Made by a program: the position numbers and the translations under genes. From positions 1-13,566 of the forward strand of contig DMQW01000457.1 of NCBI GenBank assembly GCA_003455565.1: a stretch of DNA of 13,566 nucleotides, in the 5' to 3' direction. Below, in pieces: positions 1-6,807 of this stretch (position 1 is its first letter; every line of letters begins with the position of its first letter). Source of the DNA: Limisphaerales bacterium. Its GTDB lineage: Bacteria > Verrucomicrobiota > Verrucomicrobiia > Limisphaerales > UBA11358. The notes beneath the pieces were generated by a model. It worked only from the letters and a program-made list of their open reading frames with translations, did not search any database and was not told the origin of the DNA.

Positions 1-413
1 AGAGACAGGTTTCCGGCGCCCTCGCCGGGGGCAGCGGCGGGGTGGCGGTAAAAAACAAACTCATCCCGCCGTTCCGTTTGCACGGCGAAGTGTTCGTCTG
101 CCGCGCCAGCGACGTGCCGGTGGGCGGCACGCATCCCTTTCAGGTGCCGGGCACCAAGATGCCCTATATCCTCATCCGGCCAACCGAAAACGAATGGTAT
201 GCCTACGAGCAGAAATGCACGCACCTGTCCTGCGCCGTGTTTTATTCGCCGGAAAAGGATCGCATCCAGTGCCCGTGCCACAACGGCTGGTTTGATGCGC
301 GCACCGGCAACGTCCTGCAAGGCCCGCCGCCGCGCGCGCTGCCGCACCTCACGGTCGTCCTCAAGGGCGATGAAATTTATGTCACCGAACCCAGTGAACC
401 GAAAACTGTATGA
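1..413 (+). CDS. Rieske 2Fe-2S protein, 5' end outside window
   Basis: The reading frame is open to the left edge (first full codon at base 3), so the gene probably begins upstream. An in-frame GTG at 42 is a possible start, but the Gly/Ala-rich stretch before it resembles the end of a Rieske membrane-anchor segment. Counting from that GTG, box I is CTHLSC at residues 59-64 and box II is CPCHNGW at 77-83. Cluster ligands would be C59, H61, C77 and H80. C64 and C79 match the disulfide-forming cysteines of bc1/b6f-type Rieske proteins, pointing to a quinol- or cytochrome-linked electron carrier rather than a dioxygenase ferredoxin. The serine that follows box II in bc1 proteins is not kept. Its stop overlaps the narK start (ATGA), so it probably serves a nitrate-respiration complex encoded upstream; that role is inferred. 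Confidence 0.87.
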   Translation, partial: RQVSGALAGGSGGVAVKNKLIPPFRLHGEVFVCRASDVPVGGTHPFQVPGTKMPYILIRPTENEWYAYEQKCTHLSCAVFYSPEKDRIQCPCHNGWFDARTGNVLQGPPPRALPHLTVVLKGDEIYVTEPSEPKTV

Positions 414-1924
414 GTAATTTCCGCGAGGCTCAGAACCAAGCGCACCCGACCAAGACCAACACGCTGTTACTCGGCGTCATGTGCGTGCTCATCCTCATTG
501 TCTCGATGCAAATCTGGTTGCTGACCGTTTCGCTGAACGAGTCGCTCGACGGCCGGAACGCAGTCAAATGGCCGGCGTTCTGGGGCTCGCTGGCGCTGTT
601 CATTGCTGGCGCAGCGTTGTTGCGATATCTGCCCTCGCCCATCCGTCGGCGCATCCGCGTGGTGGAACGCGAGGCGTTTCCACATGCCGCCCTGGCGTGG
701 CGCACCCTGACCATCAGCGCGGTGTCACTGGCGCTGGCCTTTGCCGTGTGGTTCATGTGGTCCACCATTCCGCTCCGGCTGAAGGACGTGGGTTTCCACC
801 TCTCGCGCCAGCAACTATTCTGGCTCACCGCCACGCCGGTTCTGCTCGGTTCATTTTTGCGCATTCCCTATGGCATCATCGTGTCCACCTTTGGCAGCCG
901 TCGCAGTTATACCGCAGTCACGCTGCTGCTGCTGTTGCCGTGTCTGGCGACCGGTTTCGCGGTGAAAAATCCCGAGACGCCCTACTGGATTCTGCTCGCC
1001 TGCGCCGCGCTGACTGGCATTGCGGGGGCCAACTTCGCTACCTCGATGGGCGTCGTCAACCTCTGGTTCCCCAAGCAAACCCAGGGCACTGCACTGGGCA
1101 TCAACGGGCTGGGCAATCTCGGCGTAACCATTGCCCAGTTCACCATCCCGCTGGTCATCGGTTTTTCGCTGCTGGGCGCTTCCGAAACCTCGGCGGGCGG
1201 GACGACTCCGAAAATTCACCTGGAGAACGCCGCCTTCATCTGGATCCCGTTCATTTTAATATGCTCGGCGACCATCTGGTTTGGCACCAAGGATAATCCG
1301 GCCCCGGCCAAAACGTTGGCCTCCCAACTCATGGCTGGCAAGCGACTGCATACCTGGGTGCTGTCGTTTCTTTATTTCCTGACCTTCGGCTGTTTCGTGG
1401 CCATGGGCGCCTCGCTGCCGTTAATCATTCGCGATGTATTCGGTCAGGCACCCGGCGGCGCGCCGACGCCGTTATATTACGCACCGTGGGCGGCGGCCGT
1501 CGCCACTTTCATGCGCCCCTTGGGCGGCTGGCTGGCGGATAAATTTGGGGCCGGCCTGATCACCTCCATTGCCATTGGCACGATGGCGCTGGGCGGATTC
1601 AGCCTCTCGGGTTTTTTACAGCCGAACCAGTTCATCGGCTTTTTCACGCTCATCCTGATCATCTGCGGCGCTTCGGGCATGGGCAATGGCAGCGTGTTCA
1701 AGATCATTCCCCATGTGCTGCCAAAAGAAGCCGGCGCGGCCATCGGCATTGTCAGTTGTCTGGGTGCCTTGGGCGGCTTCCTGCCGCCGCTGTTTTTGGG
1801 CTGGACGTTTGATCATTTCGGCAGTCCCGCCTGGGCTTACACCGGGATGGCCTTGTTCGCCCTGCTGTGCTTGATCTTGAACGGCTGGTTCTATCAACGC
1901 CGCCGTTCACCAACTTGCTGTTAG
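410..1924 (+). CDS. narK: NarK-family nitrate/nitrite transporter (MFS)
   Basis: Inner-membrane major facilitator of the nitrate/nitrite porter family, 504 residues. The NarK core starts near residue 98 (WRTLTISAVSLALAF). It carries a TM2 arginine in FLRIPYG (R151), the first nitrate signature around residues 203-238 ending in GLGNLGV, a TM8 arginine in MRPLGGWLADKFG (R369), and the second signature ASGMGNGSVFKIIPH (421-435). The two arginines correspond to the substrate-binding pair known from E. coli NarK. Residues 1-97 are an extension with two predicted membrane helices (about 18-40 and 54-72) that ordinary 12-helix NarK proteins lack. The start codon overlaps the Rieske stop (ATGA), so translation is probably coupled. 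Direction of transport (nitrate uptake, or nitrate/nitrite exchange) cannot be read from the sequence. Confidence 0.93.
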   Translation: MSNFREAQNQAHPTKTNTLLLGVMCVLILIVSMQIWLLTVSLNESLDGRNAVKWPAFWGSLALFIAGAALLRYLPSPIRRRIRVVEREAFPHAALAWRTLTISAVSLALAFAVWFMWSTIPLRLKDVGFHLSRQQLFWLTATPVLLGSFLRIPYGIIVSTFGSRRSYTAVTLLLLLPCLATGFAVKNPETPYWILLACAALTGIAGANFATSMGVVNLWFPKQTQGTALGINGLGNLGVTIAQFTIPLVIGFSLLGASETSAGGTTPKIHLENAAFIWIPFILICSATIWFGTKDNPAPAKTLASQLMAGKRLHTWVLSFLYFLTFGCFVAMGASLPLIIRDVFGQAPGGAPTPLYYAPWAAAVATFMRPLGGWLADKFGAGLITSIAIGTMALGGFSLSGFLQPNQFIGFFTLILIICGASGMGNGSVFKIIPHVLPKEAGAAIGIVSCLGALGGFLPPLFLGWTFDHFGSPAWAYTGMALFALLCLILNGWFYQRRRSPTCC

Positions 1925-1945
1925 CTCGCATATCTGCGGTATCGA

Positions 1946-2026
1946 GGGTTTGTAACCCGCCAGCCGCTACGAACTCGCGACGCGCTGCCGATTGCAAATC
2001 GGCGATACAGCAGGTTGCCAACCTGC
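1946..2026. repeat. Run of three short perfect hairpins in a convergent gap
   Basis: The 143-base gap between narK and mobA holds no gene. It contains three perfect inverted repeats, each with a 3-base loop: GGGTT-tgt-AACCC (1946-1958), GCCGATT-gca-AATCGGC (1987-2003) and GCAGGTT-gcc-AACCTGC (2010-2026). All have a TT/AA closing pair next to the loop. The motif CGCTAC recurs at 1965-1970 and 2026-2031. This looks like a dispersed palindromic repeat of the REP/MITE kind; I recall similar units in Pedosphaera-type genomes but cannot check that here. Its place between convergent genes would suit a bidirectional transcription barrier, although no T-tract follows. Confidence 0.6.
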
Positions 2027-2067
2027 GCTACAATGGATCGCCATCGTCCGGGCGGTAAATATGCGGG

Positions 2068-2679
2068 TTAGCGGGAGCGTTCCGTGTTGGTCAACCGCTC
2101 TGAATTTTTCACGTCCGCCGGCAGATCAGCGGGGTGGTTCCAATTGGTAAACCATTCGGATTCGCTGGCGGGTATCGGCCAATAACGAACCGCCTGCTCC
2201 CGCTGGCAGGCCGCCGCAAAGCCCCGCGCGGAAAGCCGGGAATCAAGGATCGCCGCGCGGACGATTTCGTGACAGCGCTTGGGATAAACCGCCGCCAGCG
2301 GTTCCAGTTCGCCGGCCAGTTGCGGCACCACGCCGGTCCGGGGATCGCATTGCGCCTTCAGTTGCTGCAAAAACGCCGTCGTCATCCGGGCCAGATCTAC
2401 GGCGAACACCAGCAGCAGCGGGGAATGACTGGCGGCCAGTCCTCGCTCAATGCCGCTCAAGGGTCCAAGTTCCGGCCGTTCGTCCAGCAGCACGGGGCAG
2501 TCCAGCGCGGAGTAATCCACGCCAGCCCGGCCGGAAATGAAAATTTCCCCGATCCCGGCCCGCCGGATTTTTTCCCCGGCTACGGCCACCAGCGGCCGGC
2601 CAGCCACCTCGAGCCAGGCCTTGTCCCGGCCCATTCGCCGCGACTGGCCACCGGCAAGAATGATGGCGCTGAAATTCAT
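2068..2679 (-). CDS. mobA: Molybdenum cofactor guanylyltransferase MobA
   Basis: Cytoplasmic enzyme that joins GMP from GTP to Mo-molybdopterin, giving the guanine dinucleotide cofactor used by nitrate reductases of the DMSO reductase family. At 203 residues it has the usual family length. The nucleotide-binding motif LAGGQSRRMGRDK spans residues 8-20, followed by GPLSGIERGL (72-81), the metal-binding aspartate region FAVDLARM (92-99, D95), EPLAAVYPK (126-134) and a C-terminal NWNHPADL (179-186) matching the family's NxNxPxDL. The ATG abuts the TAA of the upstream MOSC gene with no gap, so translation is probably coupled. It is the last gene of the leftward operon and ends facing the hairpin repeat. 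Its presence implies a molybdoenzyme nearby, presumably upstream of the Rieske gene. Confidence 0.93.
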   Translation of the reverse strand: MNFSAIILAGGQSRRMGRDKAWLEVAGRPLVAVAGEKIRRAGIGEIFISGRAGVDYSALDCPVLLDERPELGPLSGIERGLAASHSPLLLVFAVDLARMTTAFLQQLKAQCDPRTGVVPQLAGELEPLAAVYPKRCHEIVRAAILDSRLSARGFAAACQREQAVRYWPIPASESEWFTNWNHPADLPADVKNSERLTNTERSR

Positions 2680-3141
2680 TTATCCATCGCGGCGCAGCAT
2701 GCCATCCGTCAAAATCCGGCACCGCAATCCAGCGCGGCCGCGCAGCCACACCTCCGCGCCCAAGCCGAGCGCGGTGTTCATCCAGCAGCAGGGCCGGCTT
2801 TCCTCCACGCCCTCAAACCGCGTGGCTTGGATTTCAAACGTCGCGCCGATCAGCGAATTCAAGTCCGCTCCGCGCACGAAGACGTTGCGGCGGGTGGCCT
2901 GCGGCGTGGCGGCGGGCAGATTCAATTCGCGGCGCAGGGATTCCAGCGTTTCCATTGAGAAAAACGTGATCTGACCCTTGTAATTTTCCTTGTAGTCAAA
3001 AAACCGGTCGCCGCGCAGTCCGTGTCCCGCCACACATTCCAGTTGTTCCACGGCCATGATGGGATGTTCGCCCGCCGACTGTCCGTAGTGGCCAAAAAAA
3101 TTATGCCCGGGTGAAATGAAAAGCTGTTCGATGCGAATCAT
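2680..3141 (-). CDS. MOSC domain protein
   Basis: Small stand-alone MOSC-domain protein (153 residues), a fold related to the C-terminus of molybdenum cofactor sulfurases and to YiiM/MOCS-like proteins. Visible family features are GHGLRGDRFF (39-48), the RRNVFVRGADLNSLIG segment (84-99), a cysteine pair in SRPCCWMN (115-122) at the position of the conserved MOSC cysteine, and a terminal GLRCRILTDGMLRRDG (138-153). MOSC proteins are thought to carry or transfer sulfur to metal-cofactor targets. With mobA immediately downstream, a role in maturing or modifying Mo-cofactor is the natural inference, but the exact reaction is unknown. It starts 10 bases after the YwiC-like stop and has no strong Shine-Dalgarno, which suggests coupled translation. 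Confidence 0.88.
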   Translation of the reverse strand: MIRIEQLFISPGHNFFGHYGQSAGEHPIMAVEQLECVAGHGLRGDRFFDYKENYKGQITFFSMETLESLRRELNLPAATPQATRRNVFVRGADLNSLIGATFEIQATRFEGVEESRPCCWMNTALGLGAEVWLRGRAGLRCRILTDGMLRRDG

Positions 3142-3151
3142 ACAGCAATGT

Positions 3152-4174
3152 TCACAGACAGCCTGGCGGTTCCGCAGAAATCACACCCTCGTCAACCACC
3201 CAGGCAGAAACGAGGCTGGACTGGGAACTGGCCACCGCCGGTTTGAGCACCGACGTTATTTCCCGGCGCGTCGTTTTCAATCTGGAGATGACGCCAGATG
3301 TGACTGCGTGCCCGTTTGCAACCGCCTGACAACCCATGGCAACGCCTAAGTTATTTCTCGTTGTCAGCACAGCGTCATTGACACCGACACTCCGCCATGT
3401 CGCTGCCAGCGCCAGCACCAGGAGCATGCCCAGCACGGCCTCGATGATGCCGACGGTGCGGGCCGTGAGCCGGGGACGCCAGAGCAGCAGCCACGCGGTT
3501 CGGGCAGCCAGAATCAAGGCGAATCCCAACGCCATCCACGGCGCGAGCCGGAGCGCGGCCAGCCATGCGACCAGAAAAACTCCCGCACCCGCCGTCAACA
3601 GCGCCGGCGCGATGGCATACGGCCGGCCTTTACGGATGCGGATACTGGTGCGCACGGTCAGCACCGTCGGCACGCTGCGCACGAGCATGATGGCCGCCAG
3701 CGCGACCGAAGCCGTCATGCTCCAGCCAGCCAGCGCGCCGAAAGCCGCCGGCAACAGGCTGAACGACACCACGCCCGCAATTTCCGCCGTGCCTTCGCGG
3801 GCTTCGTTGCGGTTGTCGCACCACGCGAAGACCGCGCCCGTTAGCGCCACCGGCAGCAGCGGCCACCAGCCGCCGGGTGCGCCGAATCGCACGGCCAAAA
3901 GCAGGCCCACCAAGCCCGTCAGCAGGAGAATGGCCATACCCATCGCAGCCAGCGGCTGACGCGGATCGCTTTTGCGCGACAGCAGCAGTTTCAGGGGCCG
4001 CCGCAGAAAAAATCCCGATCCGGCGGCCAGCGCCAAGGCCGCGCCCGCCGCCGAGGGCGCGACGAGCAGGCCAAACGCCACCGGCTCGAGCGCCAGCGAC
4101 CAACTGCCATGCTCTTTCGGCAACGTCAGTTGGACCGCCCCGCGCCAGGAAAATTTTTCCACGGTCAGGGTCAT
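3152..4174 (-). CDS. YwiC-like integral membrane protein with long C-terminal tail
   Basis: Polytopic membrane protein with the hallmark LPKEHGSW near the N-terminus (residues 18-25) and the loop motif CDNRNEAREGTAEIAG (119-134), as in the YwiC-like family (named for a Bacillus protein encoded near nitrate respiration genes). Hydrophobic helices run from about residue 33 to 259. The biochemical function is unknown; the motifs faintly recall UbiA-type prenyltransferases, which I do not claim. After the last helix comes a soluble tail of about 80 residues (261-340) with no recognisable motif, making this longer than the roughly 250 residues I expect for the family. The tail could be a real extension, or the result of an old frameshift or read-through. 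It is flanked by a DUF2249 gene 10 bases upstream and the MOSC gene 10 bases downstream. Confidence 0.82.
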   Translation of the reverse strand: MTLTVEKFSWRGAVQLTLPKEHGSWSLALEPVAFGLLVAPSAAGAALALAAGSGFFLRRPLKLLLSRKSDPRQPLAAMGMAILLLTGLVGLLLAVRFGAPGGWWPLLPVALTGAVFAWCDNRNEAREGTAEIAGVVSFSLLPAAFGALAGWSMTASVALAAIMLVRSVPTVLTVRTSIRIRKGRPYAIAPALLTAGAGVFLVAWLAALRLAPWMALGFALILAARTAWLLLWRPRLTARTVGIIEAVLGMLLVLALAATWRSVGVNDAVLTTRNNLGVAMGCQAVANGHAVTSGVISRLKTTRREITSVLKPAVASSQSSLVSAWVVDEGVISAEPPGCL

Positions 4175-4184
4175 GATTTGATGC

Positions 4185-4496
4185 TTAATGGCTGCCGCAG
4201 GAGGCTGCCGCCAGTTCCGCCGATTCGCCGACGGCTTTGAGCTTGGTAATTTTCACACGGAATTCTTCCGGGCCTTTCACGAGATGCTCCCAGATGAAGG
4301 CGTTCGGCCATTCGGCGGCAAACTGATAGTAGAGCGGCACCGGATCGTGGTCGTTGAGCAGGATGAAATGGTCGCCGACCGCCAGATCCAGCCATTGTTT
4401 GATGATCAGTCCGTGTTTGACCGAACAGGGAATTGGTCGCACGTCCATGACCTTGTCGGTGCCGATGAGGTTTTTGATTTCGTTAGTTGTTTTCAT
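4185..4496 (-). CDS. DUF2249 protein, single domain
   Basis: A 103-residue cytoplasmic protein with one DUF2249 domain. VMDVRPIP (16-23) is the first strand and turn, LNDHDPVPLYYQF (47-59) is the family signature, and KGPEEFRVKITK (74-85) closes the domain. The fold is TusA-like. The C-terminus ends AAASCGSH, with a cysteine and histidine (C100, H103) that could bind a metal. DUF2249 genes recur in denitrification and NO-response clusters, often beside hemerythrin and NnrS genes, but no reaction is established. The 24-base gap to the upstream DUF59 gene is an A/C-rich leader made of CCAACCAC-like repeats with no Shine-Dalgarno. This is the second DUF2249 gene of the operon; the first, at 6192-6710, has two domains. 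Confidence 0.88.
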   Translation of the reverse strand: MKTTNEIKNLIGTDKVMDVRPIPCSVKHGLIIKQWLDLAVGDHFILLNDHDPVPLYYQFAAEWPNAFIWEHLVKGPEEFRVKITKLKAVGESAELAAASCGSH

Positions 4497-4520
4497 TTTT
4501 TGGTTGGTGGTTGTGGTTGG

Positions 4521-4838
4521 TTAATCATTGCGAACGCCCGTTATGGCCCGGCCGGCTGGCGTCATCATCGAGGGATGCCACGGCGGATCCCAAACGACTT
4601 GAACGTCCACGTCGGTCACACCATCGAGCGTCTGCAAAATATTTTTCACACCCTCCGCAATGCTGTCGTGCATCGGACAACCGGGCGTGGTGAGCGTCAT
4701 TGTCACCGTCAACTTGCCGGCAGCATAGGCGTAGCGATAAACCAGGCCGAGGTCCACAATGTTGACACCGAGTTCCGGGTCAATGACCTGGCGCAAAGTT
4801 TCGAGAACAAGTTCGTCGGTGAGCGTGGTGGTGGTCAT
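4521..4838 (-). CDS. DUF59 / MIP18-family metal-sulfur cluster assembly factor
   Basis: A 105-residue MIP18 (DUF59) domain protein, related to PaaD and SufT. Typical landmarks are DPELGVNIVDLGLVY (20-34), LTTPGCPM (49-56) with the conserved cysteine C54, and WDPPWHPSMMT (83-93). Family members assist iron-sulfur cluster assembly or delivery to target enzymes. Here the likely clients are metalloproteins of the NO or nitrate pathway, possibly the Rieske protein; this is inference. Its ATG overlaps the TGA of the preceding membrane-protein gene (ATGA at 4838-4835), so the two are translationally coupled, which suggests a functional pair. Confidence 0.92.
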   Translation of the reverse strand: MTTTTLTDELVLETLRQVIDPELGVNIVDLGLVYRYAYAAGKLTVTMTLTTPGCPMHDSIAEGVKNILQTLDGVTDVDVQVVWDPPWHPSMMTPAGRAITGVRND

Positions 4839-6226
4839 AAATTTTTGGCGGCGGTAAATGTTTTTGGCGCGAACGCTTGAATTTTTGGCCGGACAAAATG
4901 CGAAAGGATTTTGCCCATGTTGACGGCGAAAATGGCGAGGCTCAACGCCAGCAGACCACCGCCCCAGCGAATACCCGCTTCATGCGACAAAGCCGTTGCT
5001 ACGCACAAAACGCCGAGTCCGGTCAGAAAACTCCAATAGCCCGCAATTTGAAGCGGCACAGAATACATCTCCGCCAGCGCCGGAACTTTGACGCGACCGA
5101 TTTGGCGGCTGTAGCTGTGAAACCAAACGAGGAACGGCACGATTTTGTAAAGCATTCCCAGGATCGCCAGCCCCGCGAGTCCGGCCAGCGCGAGCAGGCC
5201 GTAGATATTTTCCAACTGCATCGTGAACGCAGTCACCGGCAGCCGCGACCACGACAACGCGAGCGCCAAGATTGACAACGGAACGAGCAGGGCGAGGGCC
5301 GTGAGAAAATATCGTATCCCCCAATCGAGCGCCCGGCGGTTGCGCGCACGCAAAATCGCCTTGATTTCAGTGCCGTAAAGCAAGAGACCGGCAATGATCA
5401 CCAAGGCAGCCACCGGCTTTAACGAACTTTGGACCAGGATGGCAGCAAAAGCACCAGCCAGTCCAAGATCGAGCAGCGCGATGGACCACCACGCACGACG
5501 TTCATTTTGCAGTTCGCTCAAAGTGAACATCGGCACGAGCTTGTAGCTTACCGTTACGATCATCATGACAAACACGCCGACGACGCCAAGGTGCGCGTGG
5601 GCGTGCATCGCCGCCAGCGGCTGGAACGAACTGAAACTCCAGCATTTCGAGGCCGTCAAAAAAAGTCCGGCCGAGACCGTGGATGCCAGCCAGAACAGTG
5701 CCGAGGCGATGCCGAATTTGATCGGATTCCAGCCCTTCACTTTCGCCAACGTGCGGGCGAGGTTGAAAACAAACAAACCAACACCCAGTGTCAGCAACGA
5801 ACCGAACGCGCCGACCAGCGCCATGTTAAAAGTCCAGAATGCGAAAACCATGCCAACGAAACCAATGACGTGAGCGGCAAACTGCCATTTCACCAGCCGT
5901 TCGCTGAACAACTGCGTCTCCAAAGTCACCGGCACGAGTTGATACATCGCGCCCATGACGATGGAGCAGATGAAACCGAGCACGAACAGGTGCGTGATGG
6001 CGATGAGATGCGGCGTGTAATGATACATCGCCAGCAAATCCGGCTGCGCCAGGAGAAACCCGGCGCTGGCCAGCAATGACAACACCCCGACCAGCACAAA
6101 GCACAGCGGCAGGCGAACCGACGCCGCTTGAACGCCGGCCAGACTAGGTGAAGTTGCCGGGCGAAGCGGTTTTCGCGGCGCTGGATTCGATTCAACGCCG
6201 GCGGATTTTGGTGATAAAACTTCCAT
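4835..6226 (-). CDS. Polytopic NnrS/heme-copper-oxidase-like membrane protein
   Basis: A 463-residue membrane protein with about 12 helices. I place the start at the ATG at 6226 (MEVLSPKS) because a GAGGA Shine-Dalgarno lies just upstream; a longer in-frame start at 6322 would run far into the preceding gene. Three similar blocks repeat: THLFVLGF...YQLVPV (79-100), HAHLGVVG...YKLVPM (210-233) and LALAGLAG...YKIVPF (345-365). Histidines sit where hemes or copper could be held: H69/H73/H79, the cluster H208/H210/H212, and H370. This pattern resembles NnrS and distant heme-copper oxidase subunit I-like proteins linked to NO tolerance. It lacks the full ligand set of a classical oxidase, so I do not call it one. 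It overlaps the double DUF2249 gene by 35 bases and the DUF59 gene by 4. Confidence 0.8.
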   Translation of the reverse strand: MEVLSPKSAGVESNPAPRKPLRPATSPSLAGVQAASVRLPLCFVLVGVLSLLASAGFLLAQPDLLAMYHYTPHLIAITHLFVLGFICSIVMGAMYQLVPVTLETQLFSERLVKWQFAAHVIGFVGMVFAFWTFNMALVGAFGSLLTLGVGLFVFNLARTLAKVKGWNPIKFGIASALFWLASTVSAGLFLTASKCWSFSSFQPLAAMHAHAHLGVVGVFVMMIVTVSYKLVPMFTLSELQNERRAWWSIALLDLGLAGAFAAILVQSSLKPVAALVIIAGLLLYGTEIKAILRARNRRALDWGIRYFLTALALLVPLSILALALSWSRLPVTAFTMQLENIYGLLALAGLAGLAILGMLYKIVPFLVWFHSYSRQIGRVKVPALAEMYSVPLQIAGYWSFLTGLGVLCVATALSHEAGIRWGGGLLALSLAIFAVNMGKILSHFVRPKIQAFAPKTFTAAKNL

Positions 6227-6710
6227 CGTTTTTTTCCTCGGTTTCGCCGGTGAACCCGCGTTCTTCCAACTGCGCGTAAAGGTGCATCGGGCGGCGGTCC
6301 GTGTGGGCGCGCAATTCCGCACCGGCGGGCAAATTCGCGAGCGCTTCCAGAATGGTCACCAGCGGCTGCGGCGGTTCGAGGCCGCGCGCGTCCACTTCGA
6401 GCCATCGCCCGCCCTTGGTTTCAACCTCGCGAACCGCGCGTTGAACCGGCGCGGAAGCTATTGCGGCATCCGGTTTTTCACCGCTGCGCGTGAACAACAC
6501 TTCCCAGTCGCCATTTTCGATCTCTCGCGCCGTGTGCGCAAAACCTTGTTTGGCCAGAACGCCAAAGAGTGGTTTGGGTTCAAACGGCGCGAGCAGCAAA
6601 AGATTTTCATCCGGGCGCAATTGTGCCACGGCGCTCATGATTTTTGAAAACGGCTCGCCGCCGTTGCGAATATCCTCGCGCACATCCAGCGTCACAGTTT
6701 GGCTGTTCAT
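6192..6710 (-). CDS. Protein with two DUF2249 domains
   Basis: A 172-residue protein built from two DUF2249-like units. The first (about 6-74) begins VTLDVRED and contains LLLLAPFEPKPLFGVLAKQGF (37-57). The second (about 103-170) begins WLEVDARG and contains AHTDRRPMHLYAQLEERGF. In both, the HDP.PL signature is altered (FEPKPL and TDRRPM), so they have diverged from the single-domain DUF2249 protein in the same operon. No cysteines are present. It is the first gene of the seven-gene leftward operon and follows the FNR-type box at 6746. The predicted transcription start falls on or next to its ATG, and no Shine-Dalgarno is visible, so it may be translated from a leaderless message. The 3' end overlaps the next gene by 35 bases. 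Function unknown. Confidence 0.85.
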   Translation of the reverse strand: MNSQTVTLDVREDIRNGGEPFSKIMSAVAQLRPDENLLLLAPFEPKPLFGVLAKQGFAHTAREIENGDWEVLFTRSGEKPDAAIASAPVQRAVREVETKGGRWLEVDARGLEPPQPLVTILEALANLPAGAELRAHTDRRPMHLYAQLEERGFTGETEEKNDGSFITKIRRR

Positions 6711-6745
6711 GCCGGCAAATTTAGAGCATGGCGGGCGGATCAGCT

Positions 6746-6759
6746 TTGACCCAAGTCAA
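6746..6759 (-). promoter_or_regulatory. FNR/DNR-type box 1 with class II promoter
   Basis: TTGAC-CCAA-GTCAA is a perfect inverted repeat with the 4-base spacer of FNR/DNR/NnrR-family sites. It lies in the 97-base gap upstream of the double DUF2249 gene. On the - strand a TAAATT hexamer (6723-6718) is centred exactly 32 bases from the box centre, as expected when the activator sits at -41.5 and replaces the -35. It would drive the operon 6710 to 2068. Confidence 0.75.
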
Positions 6760-6807
6760 GCTTTTCGCGTTTTGGAAACCAGCAAGTTCAACCGGCGGGA
6801 AGATTTA

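Noticed and set aside
2134..2958. Long + strand open frame opposite mobA and the MOSC gene
   Set aside because: It is antisense to two clearly recognised genes, and its translation is the Pro/Arg/Gln-rich type typical of antisense reading of GC-rich genes.
4762..4783. TTGAC and GTCAA arms
   Set aside because: They are separated by 12 bases and lie within the DUF59 coding sequence.
5429..6079. Long + strand open frame opposite the NnrS-like gene
   Set aside because: It is highly polar and His/Arg/Gln-rich, the complement pattern of a membrane protein gene; it has no family motif.
4835..6322. Longer start for the NnrS-like protein at 6322
   Set aside because: It would overlap the double DUF2249 gene by 131 bases and adds a polar, arginine-rich stretch that reads like out-of-frame sequence; a good ribosome site supports 6226.
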